Source of the DNA: Megalonaias nervosa
Lineage: Eukaryota > Mollusca > Bivalvia > Unionida > Unionidae
Direction: 5' to 3'
NCBI GenBank assembly: GCA_016617855.1
Contig: JAECUM010003715.1
Coordinates: 1 to 64,000, forward strand
Length of the DNA stretch: 64,000 bases
The position numbers were made by a program, and so were the translations under genes. Shown in pieces: positions 12,085 to 24,440 of the stretch (position 1 is the stretch's first letter; each line of letters starts with the position of its first letter). Below the pieces are notes generated by a model, which searched no databases, was not told the origin of the DNA, and saw nothing but the letters and a program-made list of their open reading frames with translations.

Positions 12085-12570
12085 TCAGACTGATGCACTC
12101 ACTGGTGATCTCCATATTTCTCTCTGCCTGTGAATCATGGACCATAACAGCTGACTTAGAGAAAAGGATACAAGCCACAGAGGTGAGATGCTTCTGAAAG
12201 ATCCTCAGCGTCTCACACAAAGATCGTGTCACCAATGAAGAAATATGGCAAAGGATCAGACAGGCCATTGGGCCTCATGAAGACCTCCTGACCACAGTGA
12301 GAAAACGTAAACTGCAGTGGTATGGGAATGTCTCATGATCATCAGGACTTTCACAGACAATCCTGCAAGGCACTGTACAAGGAAGAAGAAAGAGAGACAG
12401 GCAGAGAAAGAGGTGGGAAGACAACATTCGAGAGTGGACAGGCTTGACATCAAGTGACTCACTGAGAAAGATGGAAAATCAAGAGGAATGGAGGAAGCTG
12501 GTTGTTCGGTCTTGTGCGGTGCCCCAATGGTCTACCAAACTACGGGACTGATGACGATGATGATGATGAA
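12085..12570 (+). pseudogene. 5'-truncated non-LTR retrotransposon (RTE/CR1-like) ORF2 3' end
   Basis: Translation in one frame gives CESWTITADLEKRIQATEVR, NEEIWQRIRQAIGPHEDLL, RKRKLQWYGNV and WEDNIREWTGLT. These are the conserved C-terminal blocks of LINE reverse transcriptases (GsEtWtlt, KLqWfGHv, GRprkrW motifs). In-frame TGA codons interrupt it. It ends with a GAT-rich microsatellite tail at about 12548-12570, typical of RTE-type elements. It is dead and 5' truncated. Confidence 0.8.
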
Positions 12571-12674
12571 GTTTTTGTATTTTAGTTCATTACCAGATAG
12601 GTGTTTTTCCACCCAGAGCATACCCTGTCATACCTGGTATCATGAAACTTAGTTTGGGTATGCATCTACAACCT

Positions 12675-12923
12675 GGGGCCCCAAGTGGCCGAGTGGTCTA
12701 ACATGCTCACTGTTACAGATCATTACCATCTCACCTTTGTCTGCGTGGGTTCAAGTCTCAGGTTTGGCCAATGTGGGTATGTTAGAAAGCATGCCAATAG
12801 CTTCTCGTGGGTCAGAGGTTCTTTCCGGGGTTTTCCCAGGTTCTTCCTCCACCATTTATACTGGCCGCCATGTATAGCCTATCTTGTGCTGAAAAATGGT
12901 GATAAACCCTGCAACAACAACAA
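12675..12923 (+). mobile_element. tRNA-derived SINE with (CAA)n tail
   Basis: The head contains a pol III A box (TGGCCGAGTGG) and a B box (GGTTCAAGTCT), suggesting a type II tRNA (Leu/Ser-like) origin. The body carries TTTTCCCAGGTTCTTCCTCC and the element ends in CAACAACAAC. It is flanked by a 12-bp duplication, CATCTACA(A/G)CCT, at 12663-12674 and 12924-12935 with one mismatch. A related 3' body recurs at 22985-23092. Confidence 0.88.
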
Positions 12924-12935
12924 CATCTACAGCCT

Positions 12936-15290
12936 TATCACAAAAGTAGGTTACTATGACCCATATTTATGGCTTCACTGAATTGGCATACATTTTGTGT
13001 GTTGATTTTTTTTTTCTAGCAGTGTTCATACTATAGAACCTAGACAGTTTTATGCATCTGAAGTATTACCACACACTTATAATGAATGAAGGTCACTGTG
13101 ACCTACATTTTACATGATACCAGCTAAGGTTATGTTTTTGCACTATTATAAGACCTCATATGCTTAGGCCCTGCAAAATATGTGTATTTCCTGTGGCACT
13201 GGTTTTAAAATTATGGTAGGCAGGTCTTTTTTGGTTTTTTTTACCATGGGAGAAAACTATGATAGGGTTGGCAATGAAAAAACAAGGACAGTTGGCCAAC
13301 TGGAAACACAAATATTCATTTTTGGGGATTTATTGCATACTATGTACCTGCTATTCTACCTGGGTTAATAAAACTTCGTTGAAGATGCATCTTGATGAGC
13401 AATGTAACATCCACATTGCGAAAGTACATTGTTACGACGCATATTTTACGCTTCAGTAATTTTGTTTAGATCATATACTTGAAGTTAATTTGTCAGGCAC
13501 TGTACATGCCATAATCACAAATCTTGATGATGATATCCATCTTTGTTTGTACTACACACTTACATCAACAACACAAAAGCTCCCAGTTACCAATATTTTA
13601 CTTTTTATTGACTTTGAGTTTTTGTATACAGCTCCTGATCACATATTCTTTATGCTTTGTTTTTATGATGCTATATGCTTAAGTATATAGATTTTATTAA
13701 ACATGGTGAGGAGATGTAACCTTATTGCAAAAGGAAGAAATGTGCTACCTATATTTGATGACTCAGTGACTTTGTTGTAATTTTGTATTAATTTTCTTGT
13801 TGCTGCTAATGTTAAAAGCATGAAAATTGATATTGGGTGCATCTCTGTTACAAACCCTTAAAGGGGTAGTTTAACCAAATCTGTATTTCACTTGTATTTA
13901 AAATACATTAAATTCATTTCATTTGTATTCTGTTTATATTTGCATTTCAGCTATAATTCCGTAAGTTTTTTTATTCATGGTCTTAAAAATGCATGAAGAT
14001 TTTGCACTTCCATTCATTGTCTTCTTTTGTGTTCACTCATTTGGATTGAAATGAAAATCAATTTACAGGTGTTGGGTTATCTGTTTTCATGAGCGTTAAA
14101 AGGAGAGAACTATTGTTCACATCTTATCTTATTAAAAGTGGGCTTTGATAAAACAACAAATGAGTAAAATACAAAAGATTATCATTTAAATTATAACAAT
14201 GAAAAGTAGAACTGCAAGTACATCACATGCTTTGCATTGCAAGTTTTCATTCTTTCCACTGCATATTCCAAAATCTCCCACCCTGATACTTAGTGCCCTC
14301 AACTCCCTGCAAGTGACCCATGGGTTATGATGCAAAATACATTTTACTTACAGTGTATTTTTCTGCTGTGACTGCATTTATGCAGTTTGGTAAGAAAATA
14401 TTTCAAAGTGCCTATATAATTTAAACTTTTTGTACATTGGACCTTTGACTCCCTCCAAGGGATTCTAAAGACACGAGGATAACAAAACCCATTGTAGATG
14501 GTTATCACAGGGGCAGTTTAGCTTCACATTTTAGGAGTTTTGGGTACCATAAATTGCATATTTCAATCCCAACCTTACCCCACCCAAAGCCAGACATTGC
14601 CAGATACAGCCAGTAACGCCCTATAATAATTTAAAATTGACCAAATATTTAGTACATTATCCTGCTTTGACTGCATACATGTATATCAAGTTTGGTAGGA
14701 ACAATTTTAAAATGTTATAGTATATGACTGTAATGTTGTTTTTTATACTTGACCTTTCACACACACACACTTTGGGCTCTCAAGTTTAGAGGTCAAGAAT
14801 GACACCATCTTGCTGATGGTCACCACAGGGGCAAGATAATTATAAAAGATTTGTCAAATTCCACTGCGTGGTTTAGGAAGAGATATGGTAATTGACATAT
14901 GGATGCATAGACATGAATGGACAGGCAGAAGGTATCACACTATCCTCAAAGCTTTTAAAAGGTATGACAATACAATTGTAGAGTATATATCAGCAAATTT
15001 GATTTCGTATAAGTAAAACTGTACATATGAACTGCTACCGTTGATAATGTCATCACATCAGTGGCAGTTGTTTATGTCTGCCTCAGCAGGACCAATGTCA
15101 CAGCTAGTAGGGGGTGAAATATTTTCTATGAAAACAAAAATGTAATTCTTGAGTACACAGAGGGCTTTCAATGGCAAAATTTAGTAGTATTTTTTAAATG
15201 ATTGATTTTCAAATCCATTGATGAAATGCATTTGTGTTTTATTCCATTTTCATTTATCATTCTGGATTTTGTATTTTCACTCTCCACATT
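12936..15290. other. Intron, no genes seen
   Basis: AT-rich intron with scattered diverged fragments of the ~150-bp repeat type (for example ...GTGACCTACATTTTA near 13100, recurring near 18590). A short CA tract lies near 14758. I see no exon. Confidence 0.45.
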
Positions 15291-15294
15291 TAGC

Positions 15295-18200
15295 TCTACT
15301 ATTCTGACTAGAACTACTTAGAGGAATGCTATGAAACTTGACAGACACATTCAAACCAGGGTTTAGTAGGCCATTAATAAACAGTTGTGCAGCTCAAACA
15401 TCCAAAACAGTGGCCATCTTGAAAATTGTGTTATCCCTACTCCTCCAGAATGGATGGTCATATCAACATAGACAAAATAATTTCTTATGATGTCAAGTTG
15501 TTCATGAATGACAGTGGTGCTGATTTGACAGTCATGAAAATTTTGTTATCATTATTCTTTCTGAACAGAAAGTAATATCAAAATTTCAGCAGAAGACTTC
15601 TTATGAGGTCTAGTTGTCTGAATAAAAATAATACCACGGGGGCTTTTAATGTGGCTGCCATAGTAGACTGTTCACAGTATTGCTATTTCTACTCCTTAAT
15701 AATGGTCAGTATGGTATTTACATTGAAAGACTTCATATGACATATGTAGTTGATCCTGCATGAAAATGGTGCTGATCTGGTATCCATCATGGCCATCGTG
15801 GCAGCCATCATCGTTCTTGCTGCTTGCAATGAGTGGATGGTGATATCAACATGGGTTTTTCTCTCGAAGATCTGGTTATCACTACTTCTTCTAGATAGAT
15901 GGTCATATATAAAATGGGATTTTGTAGAAGGACTTCTTGCGATATCTAGTTGGAAATGAATGTAAATGGTCCTGTCTGACATCCAATATGGCCACCATGG
16001 CTACTAGCTTGAAAATCATATTGCTATTCCTCCAGAAATGAAAGTCATATTGATATGTGGTTTTTAATAGAAAACTTCTTAATGATATCTACTTGGTTCT
16101 TAATTAAAATCATGCTATCTGACATCCACTATGGTAGCCATGGCAGCCATTTTGAATATCTTGTTGTTACTACTACACCTAGCTAGATAGTCATTGGTTT
16201 TTCATCAGAAAGACTTCTTATGTATAAGTTCAGTATGGCAGCCATCTTAATAAGCTTGTTGTCAGTACTTTTCCTGAATGGACAATCATATTTGTATGGA
16301 GTTTTCACCAGAAAACTTATAATGATGTCTACTTTTTCTGTGCCAGTCTTACTTCTAATATGGCTGCCAAAGTGGCTATTTGAAAATCTTATTATATTAT
16401 ATTACTCAGAAATATCAGAGATGGTTTGAACACTCAGCTGATACAAACAGTAAAATGGTCTTATTTAAAATCCCTGGAAAATCTTTTTGGCCATCAGGTC
16501 CTCAATCCTTTCAAGTGACTTTTGTTTCAGAATGCTTTAATTTTTGTATTCATTCTACATTTTATTTGTATTCATTCTGAATTCCATTTGCAATGAATCT
16601 TAATTTGCATTTCATTTTTGTTAGCCGAACTGGTATAGACCAGAGAGCCTATAGGATGGTCTGTTTTCTGTTGTTCATCCTTTGTTGTCCATTGTCTAAT
16701 GACCATCTGTCCATTAGCATAAGTTACCTATACTCCTCCTAAACTACTTGGAAGATTGCCATGAAACCTTACACACACATACACTGCCATGAAACCTTAC
16801 ACACACATACATTGCCATGAAACCTTACACACACATACATTGCCATGAAACCTTACACACACATACATTCATCCCATAGTTGTTCCTAAATGAAAATGGT
16901 GCAGTTTGCCTGTCCATCAGTGCCACCACGATGGCCATCTTGAAAATCTCATTATCATTACTCCTCATGAATGAATGGTCATATCAGCATTTATTTTTGA
17001 CAGAAAAACTTCTTATAATATCTAGATGGTCCTAAATGAAAATGGTGCTGATCTGGTTTCCAATATGGCTTCCACAGCAGCTGTTTTGTAAATCTTGTGA
17101 TTGATACTAATGCGGTCATGAATGGATTATCGCATCAGCATGGGGTTTCCACTAAAACACTTTTTATGCTGGCTAGTTGGTCCTAAATGAATATTGGTGT
17201 GAATCTAATGTCCACTATGGCTGCCATGGCAGCCATTTTTAAATTATTTTTGTTGCTGCTCCTGAATTGTTGATCATATCAACATGATATCAGCATGGAC
17301 TTTTCATTTCAAAGATTTCTTATGAAGCCTATTAAATCCTTAATGAAAATGGTGCTGATTTGGGGTCCAGTATGGCCACCACAATGTCCATCTTGAAAAT
17401 TTTGTTTCTGCTATGCCTCCTACATGTGTGGTTATATTGACATGGAGTTTTCGTTAAAAGACTTCTTATGATGTCTAGTTGAGCCTAAACAAAATTGATG
17501 CATTTCTGAAGTGCACTACGACCACCATAACAGCCATCTTGAAAGTCTTAATGCAGCTCCTTGTGAACAACATTAATGTGGATTTTGCATCAAATGACTT
17601 TATATGATGTCCAATTAGTTTTAAAGGAACATGATGCTGGTCAGATGTCCAGTATGGCTGCCACAGATGCTATCTTCAAAAACTTTTATTGTAACTCTAC
17701 CTGAATGCATAGTCATATTGATCTGTTGTTTTCACCTAAAGTCTTCTTATGATGTCTACTTGGTACAGAATTCAGATGGTGCTGATCTGTGGTTTCGTAC
17801 AGCTGCCACAATGGCCAGCTTCAAGATCTTGTTATCATCTTATTATCTTCTCCTGAATGAATGATCATATCATCATGGGGATTTCACTTAAAGACTTCTT
17901 ATAATGGTTTGTTGACTTTAAAAACAAATGGTACTGATCCTATGTCCAATGTGTGGCCGTCCTGAAAATAGTCTTTTAGCAGCTCCTCTTAAAGGGGAGG
18001 TCATTTTGACATGAGGTTTCCATCAGACATGTTCTTATTTTATCTGCTTGGTTCTAAATGAAAATGACTGTAAATATGGCCATCATGATTGTTATCTTAT
18101 AAATATTACTAAGTCTGTTACCAAATATTTGGATATATTAATATGGGGTTTTCACCAGTAATCTTGCTATGATACTTAGTTGGTCCTAAATGAAAATGGT

Positions 18201-18440
18201 GCCAGTTGTACATCCAATATGGCTGTTATGATGATTGTCTTAAAAATTTTGTTGTCACTACTCCCCCTGAATGGATGACAATTATGTAATGGGGTTTTGA
18301 CCAAAAGACTTTGATTGATGTCTCATTTATCTTAAGTGAAAATCGTGCCAATCTGACATTCACTATGTCCACCACAGCACTAATTTGAAAATCATGTTAA
18401 TGCTGAAGAATATCAGAGGTCAATGTTTCAACACTTAGCA
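15295..18440. repeat. Degenerate ~130-160 bp tandem array (~18 copies)
   Basis: A recurring unit contains CTTCTTATGATGTCTAGTTGG, then AAATGAAAATGGTGCTGAT, ATATGGCTGCCATGGCAGCC, TTGAAAATCTTGTTATC and a GAATGGATGGTCATATCAAC part. Its landmark CTTCTTAT-type block recurs near 15483, 15598, 15931, 16076, 17007, 17160, 17319, 17462, 17743, 17896, 18030 and 18170. Copies are diverged and have no shared open frame. Members of the same family occur at about 40930-41930 and 63600-64000. Confidence 0.8.
16758..16868. repeat. 28-bp tandem repeat, 4 copies
   Basis: Units of GCCATGAAACCTTACACACA type at 16758, 16786, 16814 and 16842. This is a local expansion inside one unit of the larger array. Confidence 0.92.
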
Positions 18441-18449
18441 GTGAGTTAC

Positions 18450-20061
18450 AGCGAAAATATGGTCATATCTCGAATTCCTGGAAATTCTCTTTGCCCAGTA
18501 GAATATCCCTTCAAGGGACTCTTGTTTTACTAGTTAAATAACCTGTCTCATAGACTATAGTACTATAGTCTTCCAACAAAAGAAGGTTGCTGTGACCTAC
18601 ATTTTATGCTTTACTTACTTAGGTATAATATGTTATTGGCACATCTTTTGCATTCTGTATAAATATTGACATGCACAAAAGACCATTTATGGCTGGTGCA
18701 GTTGAAAGTCATTAAAATTTAATTTTGCATTTCAGAAAACAGCAAATTTCATTTCTCATGTCATTCTTAGAGTTCACATGTTTCTCAGTAATGAGATGTA
18801 TGTAGTCCATGCATAGGCATGTGATACTATATTTAGAATGACCAATGAAAAACTTGTTTGATCATTATGTGGTTGTACATGTTTTAAAGTTGCCACTCTA
18901 TTAAATGCCTTAACAGCCAAATTTGTAACTAAAGCCCACCAAGATGGAGGTTTGACCTGGATTTGTCAGATGAGGGGATAAATTCCTCTCAGGATAAGCT
19001 ATTGCAAGATTTTTCACCCTTCTTGTTTGAGACTTATTAAGTTTGAATATAAAGACTTTTGCCATAGACAATTTTTCAAATTAGAAAAAGCTAAGGGCAA
19101 CTTAAAATTTAAGGAAATGGGATCAATTCGATCATAACACTTGTATGGAAGAAAAAATTCAAAGTGCATGCATACACCAGTATATATGATGGAAAGCTTG
19201 AAGATGCCGATAAACAAGGTTTAGATACAATTGCTTACAAATAGAAAGTCATTCATTTATCTGATACTTCATACCTATGTTTGAGAATCATTAAAAATAA
19301 GGACTTTATGTTAATTTTGTGAGTGATTAGGTAAAATTTACACATTGGTAAATACCCAACAATGATCATTTAATCCTTATAATTCCAATTTACTTCCTTT
19401 CTAACATCAGATCAGCATATTTAATCAACAAAACATTCACTGTTATGTAGATTGCAGATAGCCCAAATTTTGCTAGCCAAGATTCGTCGATACTTTATAC
19501 AGTAATATGGGGTAGAATGCCATCATCGTCATGCCAGTGATATCTTGTTATGATCATTATTTTAATATATAAAAATGGTTGTTGTGGTTATTCACAATAT
19601 TCCTTTTTTTCGAAAATTATGCTTTCATATGACACGTGTTATTAGCAACGTTGTTTTTACTCTCTACGCATTTTGATCTTTCAGAAGCAAAATTGTGTCC
19701 ATTTTTAATGAGATCCCTTGTTTGACATGTGACCCTGACCTATAGTAACCACTGCTGTAACATGTTGTCAAGATGAAATGCAATAATTTCTGAAGATTGT
19801 CTTGTAAAGCCTACCACATGCCTTAGTAAGCAAAAGGGATGAGTGGTGGAGTGCAGGAAGGTCTGTGCAGTTACATTGTTTTAACTTATAATGGTCCATT
19901 TCTATCTGTGGTTGATATCTTTTGATTGGAAATTACAGGAGTGGGTGGGTGGGTGGGTTGTTGTTGTTGTTATTATTAGTGTGTAATGGGTTGATACAGA
20001 TAAAACTTCACATCAAATGACATAGAAACAGGGAGCCAAAAGTTGTCCGCAGAATTTATCG
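18450..20061. other. Intron, no genes seen
   Basis: No coding sequence is supported. Short low-complexity stretches occur near 19940-19975 (GGGT and GTT repeats). Confidence 0.45.
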
Positions 20062-20065
20062 ATGT

Positions 20066-22232
20066 TGTTATGTGTCTAGGCTCATACAAAAAATAACAAG
20101 AAAAGAGTGAAGACAACAAGTTTTGTAAAAGTTAACAAATAATTCATTTCCCTAGAAAAACAAGGTAAAAATGAGAAAAAGAACTTGCGGTTTACGAATC
20201 AAATCCAAAATTAATCCAAGAATTTAAAAAAATAGAAGTCCTGTTATTAAACAGTCCTCAATAAATCTGAGTTTGAGTCCCGATGAAAACAAAATGGAGG
20301 GCAGTGATGTCTGTCATAACCTTCAAAGTGTTGTTGTGTCAACAGTTCCTTGTTGAATCACAGAAAATAATATTCCAGTTTGGAATTCTGAATAAATTTC
20401 AGTAAATGTCTTTGTCCAAGAATTCTGTATGAGCACTAGTATTTTCCAGGGAAAGAATCACTAATTCCATAAAATAAAAAGTTCAACTCAAACTGGTCAC
20501 AACAAAATACGTTTAAGTGTTGAAGATTTAAAGCCCAACTGGCTGATTCTTCTGAAGAAAACAGTTATACAGTAAGTTAAGACGTAAAACAGATTCCCGT
20601 ATGGGGGTCACATGGTCATCTTTCTAGAACAACATAGACGTTGTCTTTCATGCTAATTATCACATACTGCAGGTATGGCCTTGATTCCACTGAATGAATC
20701 TTGCTCTTACAAAGAATGAAAAAAGATTTTAAAAAAGTTGTTTACTAGAAACCTTACTAGTTCTGAATCAAGGTCAGCCACTAGATACAGTGTTTCTACT
20801 ACTGGTTGTTTATCAGTAAAATAAAAATTAAAAAAATCAGGTCAAACAGAACTGAAGTAAATTTCTAAAAAAAATGTCAAATCCAGTAAACAAAGTTATC
20901 ATTACAATAACATGTAATGAAATAAAATAAAATTTAAAACTAACAAACAAATAATTAAATTACATATACTAAACACTCCCCCCAAAAAAAAAAGAAAAAG
21001 AAAGATTTATATAATAAAGCTTTCCTTTTACCATAGATTAATTATATGAGGTTTAAAAAAAATAACATAAGAAGAACTCTTATGAATTATATGTGTACAT
21101 TAAATAATATTTCTATACACAGGAAAGTGCATCTGCTATTAAATTATCATTTCCCTTGATGTGCCTGATGTCAGTATTATATTCCTGTAACAACAAACTC
21201 TACCTTAATAATCTCTGATTTTTGTTTTTCATCTTGTTGATGAAAGTAAGGGGGTTCTGATCACTAAACCCAATAATTGGAGAAGGAGCTGAACTAATGT
21301 AAACTTCAAAATGTTGTAATGCTAATATCAAAGCTAAACGTTCCTTCTCGATTGTTGAGTAATTTCTTTGGTGCTTATTTAATTTCTTAGAAAAATAGCA
21401 CACTGGATGATCAACACCATTTTTATCTTCTTGAATCAATACTGCTCCAACCCCCGTGTCACTTGCATCAACAGACAGTTTAAATGATTGACTGAAATTT
21501 GGAGCTGTAAGAACTGGTGCATTCTTAAGTATGGTCTTAAGTATGGTTTTTAACTTATCAAAAGCCTCCTGACATTTTTCAGTCCAAAGAAACTTGTATT
21601 TCTTGCTCAATAAATTTGTCAGGGGTTCAGCAATTATAGAAAAATTGGAACAAAATTTCTGATAGTATCCATCCATACCTAAAAATCACATCAGTTGCTT
21701 TTTACTGACAGGCACAGGGAATTCAGAGATAGCCTTGACCTTAGCATCTATAGATTTAACTTGTCCATGTCCCACATTATGTCCTAGAAATGTTACACAA
21801 GCACGGCAGAACTCACTTTTGGATAAATTAATTGTCAAACTTGCATCAGTGAGTCTGTCAAAGAATTTCCAAATTGTTGCTAAATGTTCTATCCAGGTGT
21901 CGTTGTAGATGATGACATCATACTCCAGGTATGGCCTTGATTCCACTGAATGAATCTTACTCTTACAAAGAAAAAAGAAGTTAAACAAAGTTGTTTATTA
22001 GAAACCTTACTAGTTCTGAATCAAGGTCAGCCACTAGATACACTGTTTCTACTACTGGTTGTTTATCAGTAAAATAAAATTTTAAAAAAACCCAGGTCAA
22101 ACAGAACTGAATTAAATTTCTATAAAAAAAAATGCCAAATCCAGTAGACAAAGTTATCATTACAGTAACATGTAATGAAATAAAAAAAATTTAAAACTAA
22201 CAAGCAGATAATTAAATTACATATACACAACA
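20066..22232 (-). mobile_element. Internally deleted gypsy-type LTR retrotransposon
   Basis: Read on the minus strand: a truncated 5' LTR (22232 to about 21925) starting TGTTGTGTATATG, a pol fragment (about 21925-21200), a T-rich then GGGGGGAG polypurine tract, and a complete 3' LTR (20975-20066, 910 bp) ending in CATAACA. The 4-bp duplication ATGT flanks both ends (20062-20065 and 22233-22236). Gag, protease, most of RT and integrase are missing. The 5' LTR runs straight into pol at a shared ACCTG/AGTATG junction. It is defective and cannot be autonomous. Confidence 0.88.
21200..21925 (-). pseudogene. Gypsy pol fragment: end of RT plus RNase H
   Basis: The fragment reads DVIIYNDTWIEH (just after the RT YLDD box), KSEFCRACVTFLGHNVGHGQ, then GYYQKFCSNFSIIAEPLTNL and an RNase H part with LSVDASDTGVGAVL, HPVCYFSKKL and STIEKERLAL. 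These are standard Ty3/gypsy pol blocks. An in-frame TGA separates the two open parts near 21683-21685. The N-terminal residues of the upstream open frame (MFNFFFLCKSKIHSVES) come from the LTR, not from pol. No integrase follows. Confidence 0.88.
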
Positions 22233-22333
22233 ATGTATAAAAATTCCAGATCAGTATCACATGACTGTTTACATCCAATCAGATTGCAGAAAATGCAGTC
22301 AATTCATAAAAATTGGAATTATTAATATGTATG

Positions 22334-22338
<5 letters not shown>

Positions 22339-22376
<38 letters not shown>
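22339..22376. repeat. (TA)n microsatellite
   Basis: About 19 TA units just beyond the right end of the gypsy element. Confidence 0.92.
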
Positions 22377-22382
<6 letters not shown>

Positions 22383-22384
22383 TG

Positions 22385-22715
22385 CTTGTATCTTGTTTGC
22401 TGATGCATTCAAGCTAATACCTCTTAATATCTAAGCATGCAGTTACTGTATAATTTTGTATCTGGATTTGTTGTTGATGCGTTCAGACTAATACCTCTAT
22501 CTATGCATATAAAAATTGCACATTTATCTGGATTTGTTGGTGAATTCAAAGTCGTACCTCTTAATATGTATGCAGGTAAATACCACGTGTTTGGATCGTT
22601 TGTTGATGCAGTCAGACTAGTAGCTCTTAATATGTATGCAGGTAAATATCGTATATGTGTCTTGATTTATTGATGCATGCAGACTAATACCTCTTATTAT
22701 CTATACATGTATATA
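22385..22715. repeat. ~80-bp degenerate tandem repeat, 4 copies
   Basis: Repeats contain TTGATGCATTCAGACTAATACC followed by TCTTAATATGTATGCA. They keep a plus-strand frame open by chance over three units; I do not regard it as a gene. Confidence 0.75.
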
Positions 22716-22984
22716 AAACATGTTAATTGATCAAGAAAAATCAAAAGCTGTGCTACATTTTAAAAAATTCATTTTGAGCAGATTTAAGCCTGTCACATGA
22801 ATTTCAAATATTTCTCTATGCTGAGATGGTACTAGCCCAGCTGCTAATACTGATATAACTGACAGTAGTTGAATATACCTTGGTCACTCAATGCCCATGG
22901 GTAATGCAAAAGAATCTTACATGGCAGATTCTATTATTCACTGATTAAAAGTATAGAAGAGTGAACTTTCCAATGCTTTGATTG

Positions 22985-23092
22985 GTTCTTTCCAGGGTTT
23001 TCCCGGGTTCTTCCTCCACCATTTATACTGGCTGCCATGTATGGCCTATCTTGTGCTGAAAAATGGCGTTAAACCCTACAACAACAACAACA
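22985..23092 (+). mobile_element. SINE 3' fragment (same body as 12675 SINE)
   Basis: Matches the 3' body of the SINE at 12675-12923 (TTTTCCCGGGTTCTTCCTCC, then CTTGTGCTGAAAAATGG) and ends in a CAA-rich tail. The tRNA head is missing, so it is 5' truncated. Confidence 0.82.
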
Positions 23093-23569
23093 ATGGATAT
23101 AATTTTTATGTCTTCATGTATTTGTTTCATAGTGGCAATATATAGACAAGTCTTAAGACTTTCTTTATTTTGATAGATAGTGAAAAATACATGTTCTGCC
23201 ATCATGACAGTGCGTGTTTCTGAATAGTTAGGATTAATATATTTAGTTTGACCAGTGAAAAAGACTTGTTTTGTTCATAATGTGGTTGTACATGTTTTTT
23301 TTTGTTTAGTTCTTTTTGTTCATGCCGTTGTAGTGAACAGCCAGATTTTTAACCTTTCAAATCTCAGTCCTGGAAGTTATTTCCTTCTCTAAGTGACATT
23401 TGACGCTTCACCCTCAGATAGGCCCTGGGTTGTGTGAGACACGGGTTTCCAGAGTAAGTTTTCCTATGGGATTTTCAGCTCTGGCTTTTTCTTGAACAAA
23501 TTGTTGTTGAAGGGAATCTATAAAAGTATATCTTTGAATTTTTATATGCTTGGCACAAAGTAGAGGATA

Positions 23570-24440
23570 TTACATTGTGATGTGGTGCAGCAGTCCGTCT
23601 GACTGTTAACAAGGAAGAATCCTTTTGATTTTGGGTTTAAAGGGTAAAGGGTCAAAGTCACTATCTGGTAGAACGAAAATGGTTTCTAAACAGTCAGCTG
23701 AATTCTCCAACATCTACAGCTAATAAACCTTGCACATGGCTTGCACCTGAAGCAAGGAAGAACCCTATCAATGTTGTGGTTGAAAGGTCAAAGGTCAGTT
23801 GGCTGTTACTGAAATAATAAAGACTGTTTCTGCACAATAACTTGAGTTTGCCACCATCAAAAGTTACGAAACTTTCTGGACGGTTTGAACTGGGCTATGG
23901 ATGAAGTCTATCAATTTTTGGTTAAAAAAAAATCAAGATTAGTGACTGAAAGAAAAAAATGGATTCCACACAATAGCTTGAGTTTTCTACCATCTACAGT
24001 TAGCAGACTTTAAGGATGGTTTGCACTTTGGGTAAGAAAGAAGGTTATTGATTTCAGAGTCAGATGGTCATTAGTCAAGATAACTGTAACTAAATTTTAA
24101 AAAAATTGGTTTCCACAATAACATCAGTTCAACATCACACACCTGGATCATACTTTGTTGACAGATTGTACTTGGGATATAGAAGTAGCCAATTAAGTGC
24201 ATTGTCAAAAGATAAAAGAATAAGATCGCTGTGGCTGATGGAAGACAAATTATTTCAATACAGTAACATTAGTTCCATACAACAGACCTTGGTCCAACAT
24301 TGTGGGTGTCCTGTAACTAGGAGAAGAAGAAGCCTGTAAATTTTTGGGTCAAAAGTTCAAATGTGAAGGTTATTATGATTGAAAAAAGACAAAAATATTA
24401 GTTCATATATTTTTAGGTCAATAGGTCAAGGTCATAGTAA
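23570..24440. repeat. Degenerate ~150-bp tandem array
   Basis: About five to six diverged units sharing GGTCAAAGGTCA, ACAATAACTTGAGTTT, CCACCATCTACAG and a GGAAGAACCCTATC-type block. No shared open frame. It is unrelated by eye to the 15.3-kb array, although similar in period. Confidence 0.65.

Noticed and set aside
12673..12760. A tRNA gene
   Set aside because: The A and B boxes belong to a SINE head with a body, tail and target-site duplication, not to a foldable stand-alone tRNA.
22437..22673. A 78-codon protein with internal repeats
   Set aside because: Follows the ~80-bp tandem repeat; no splice context or recognisable family.
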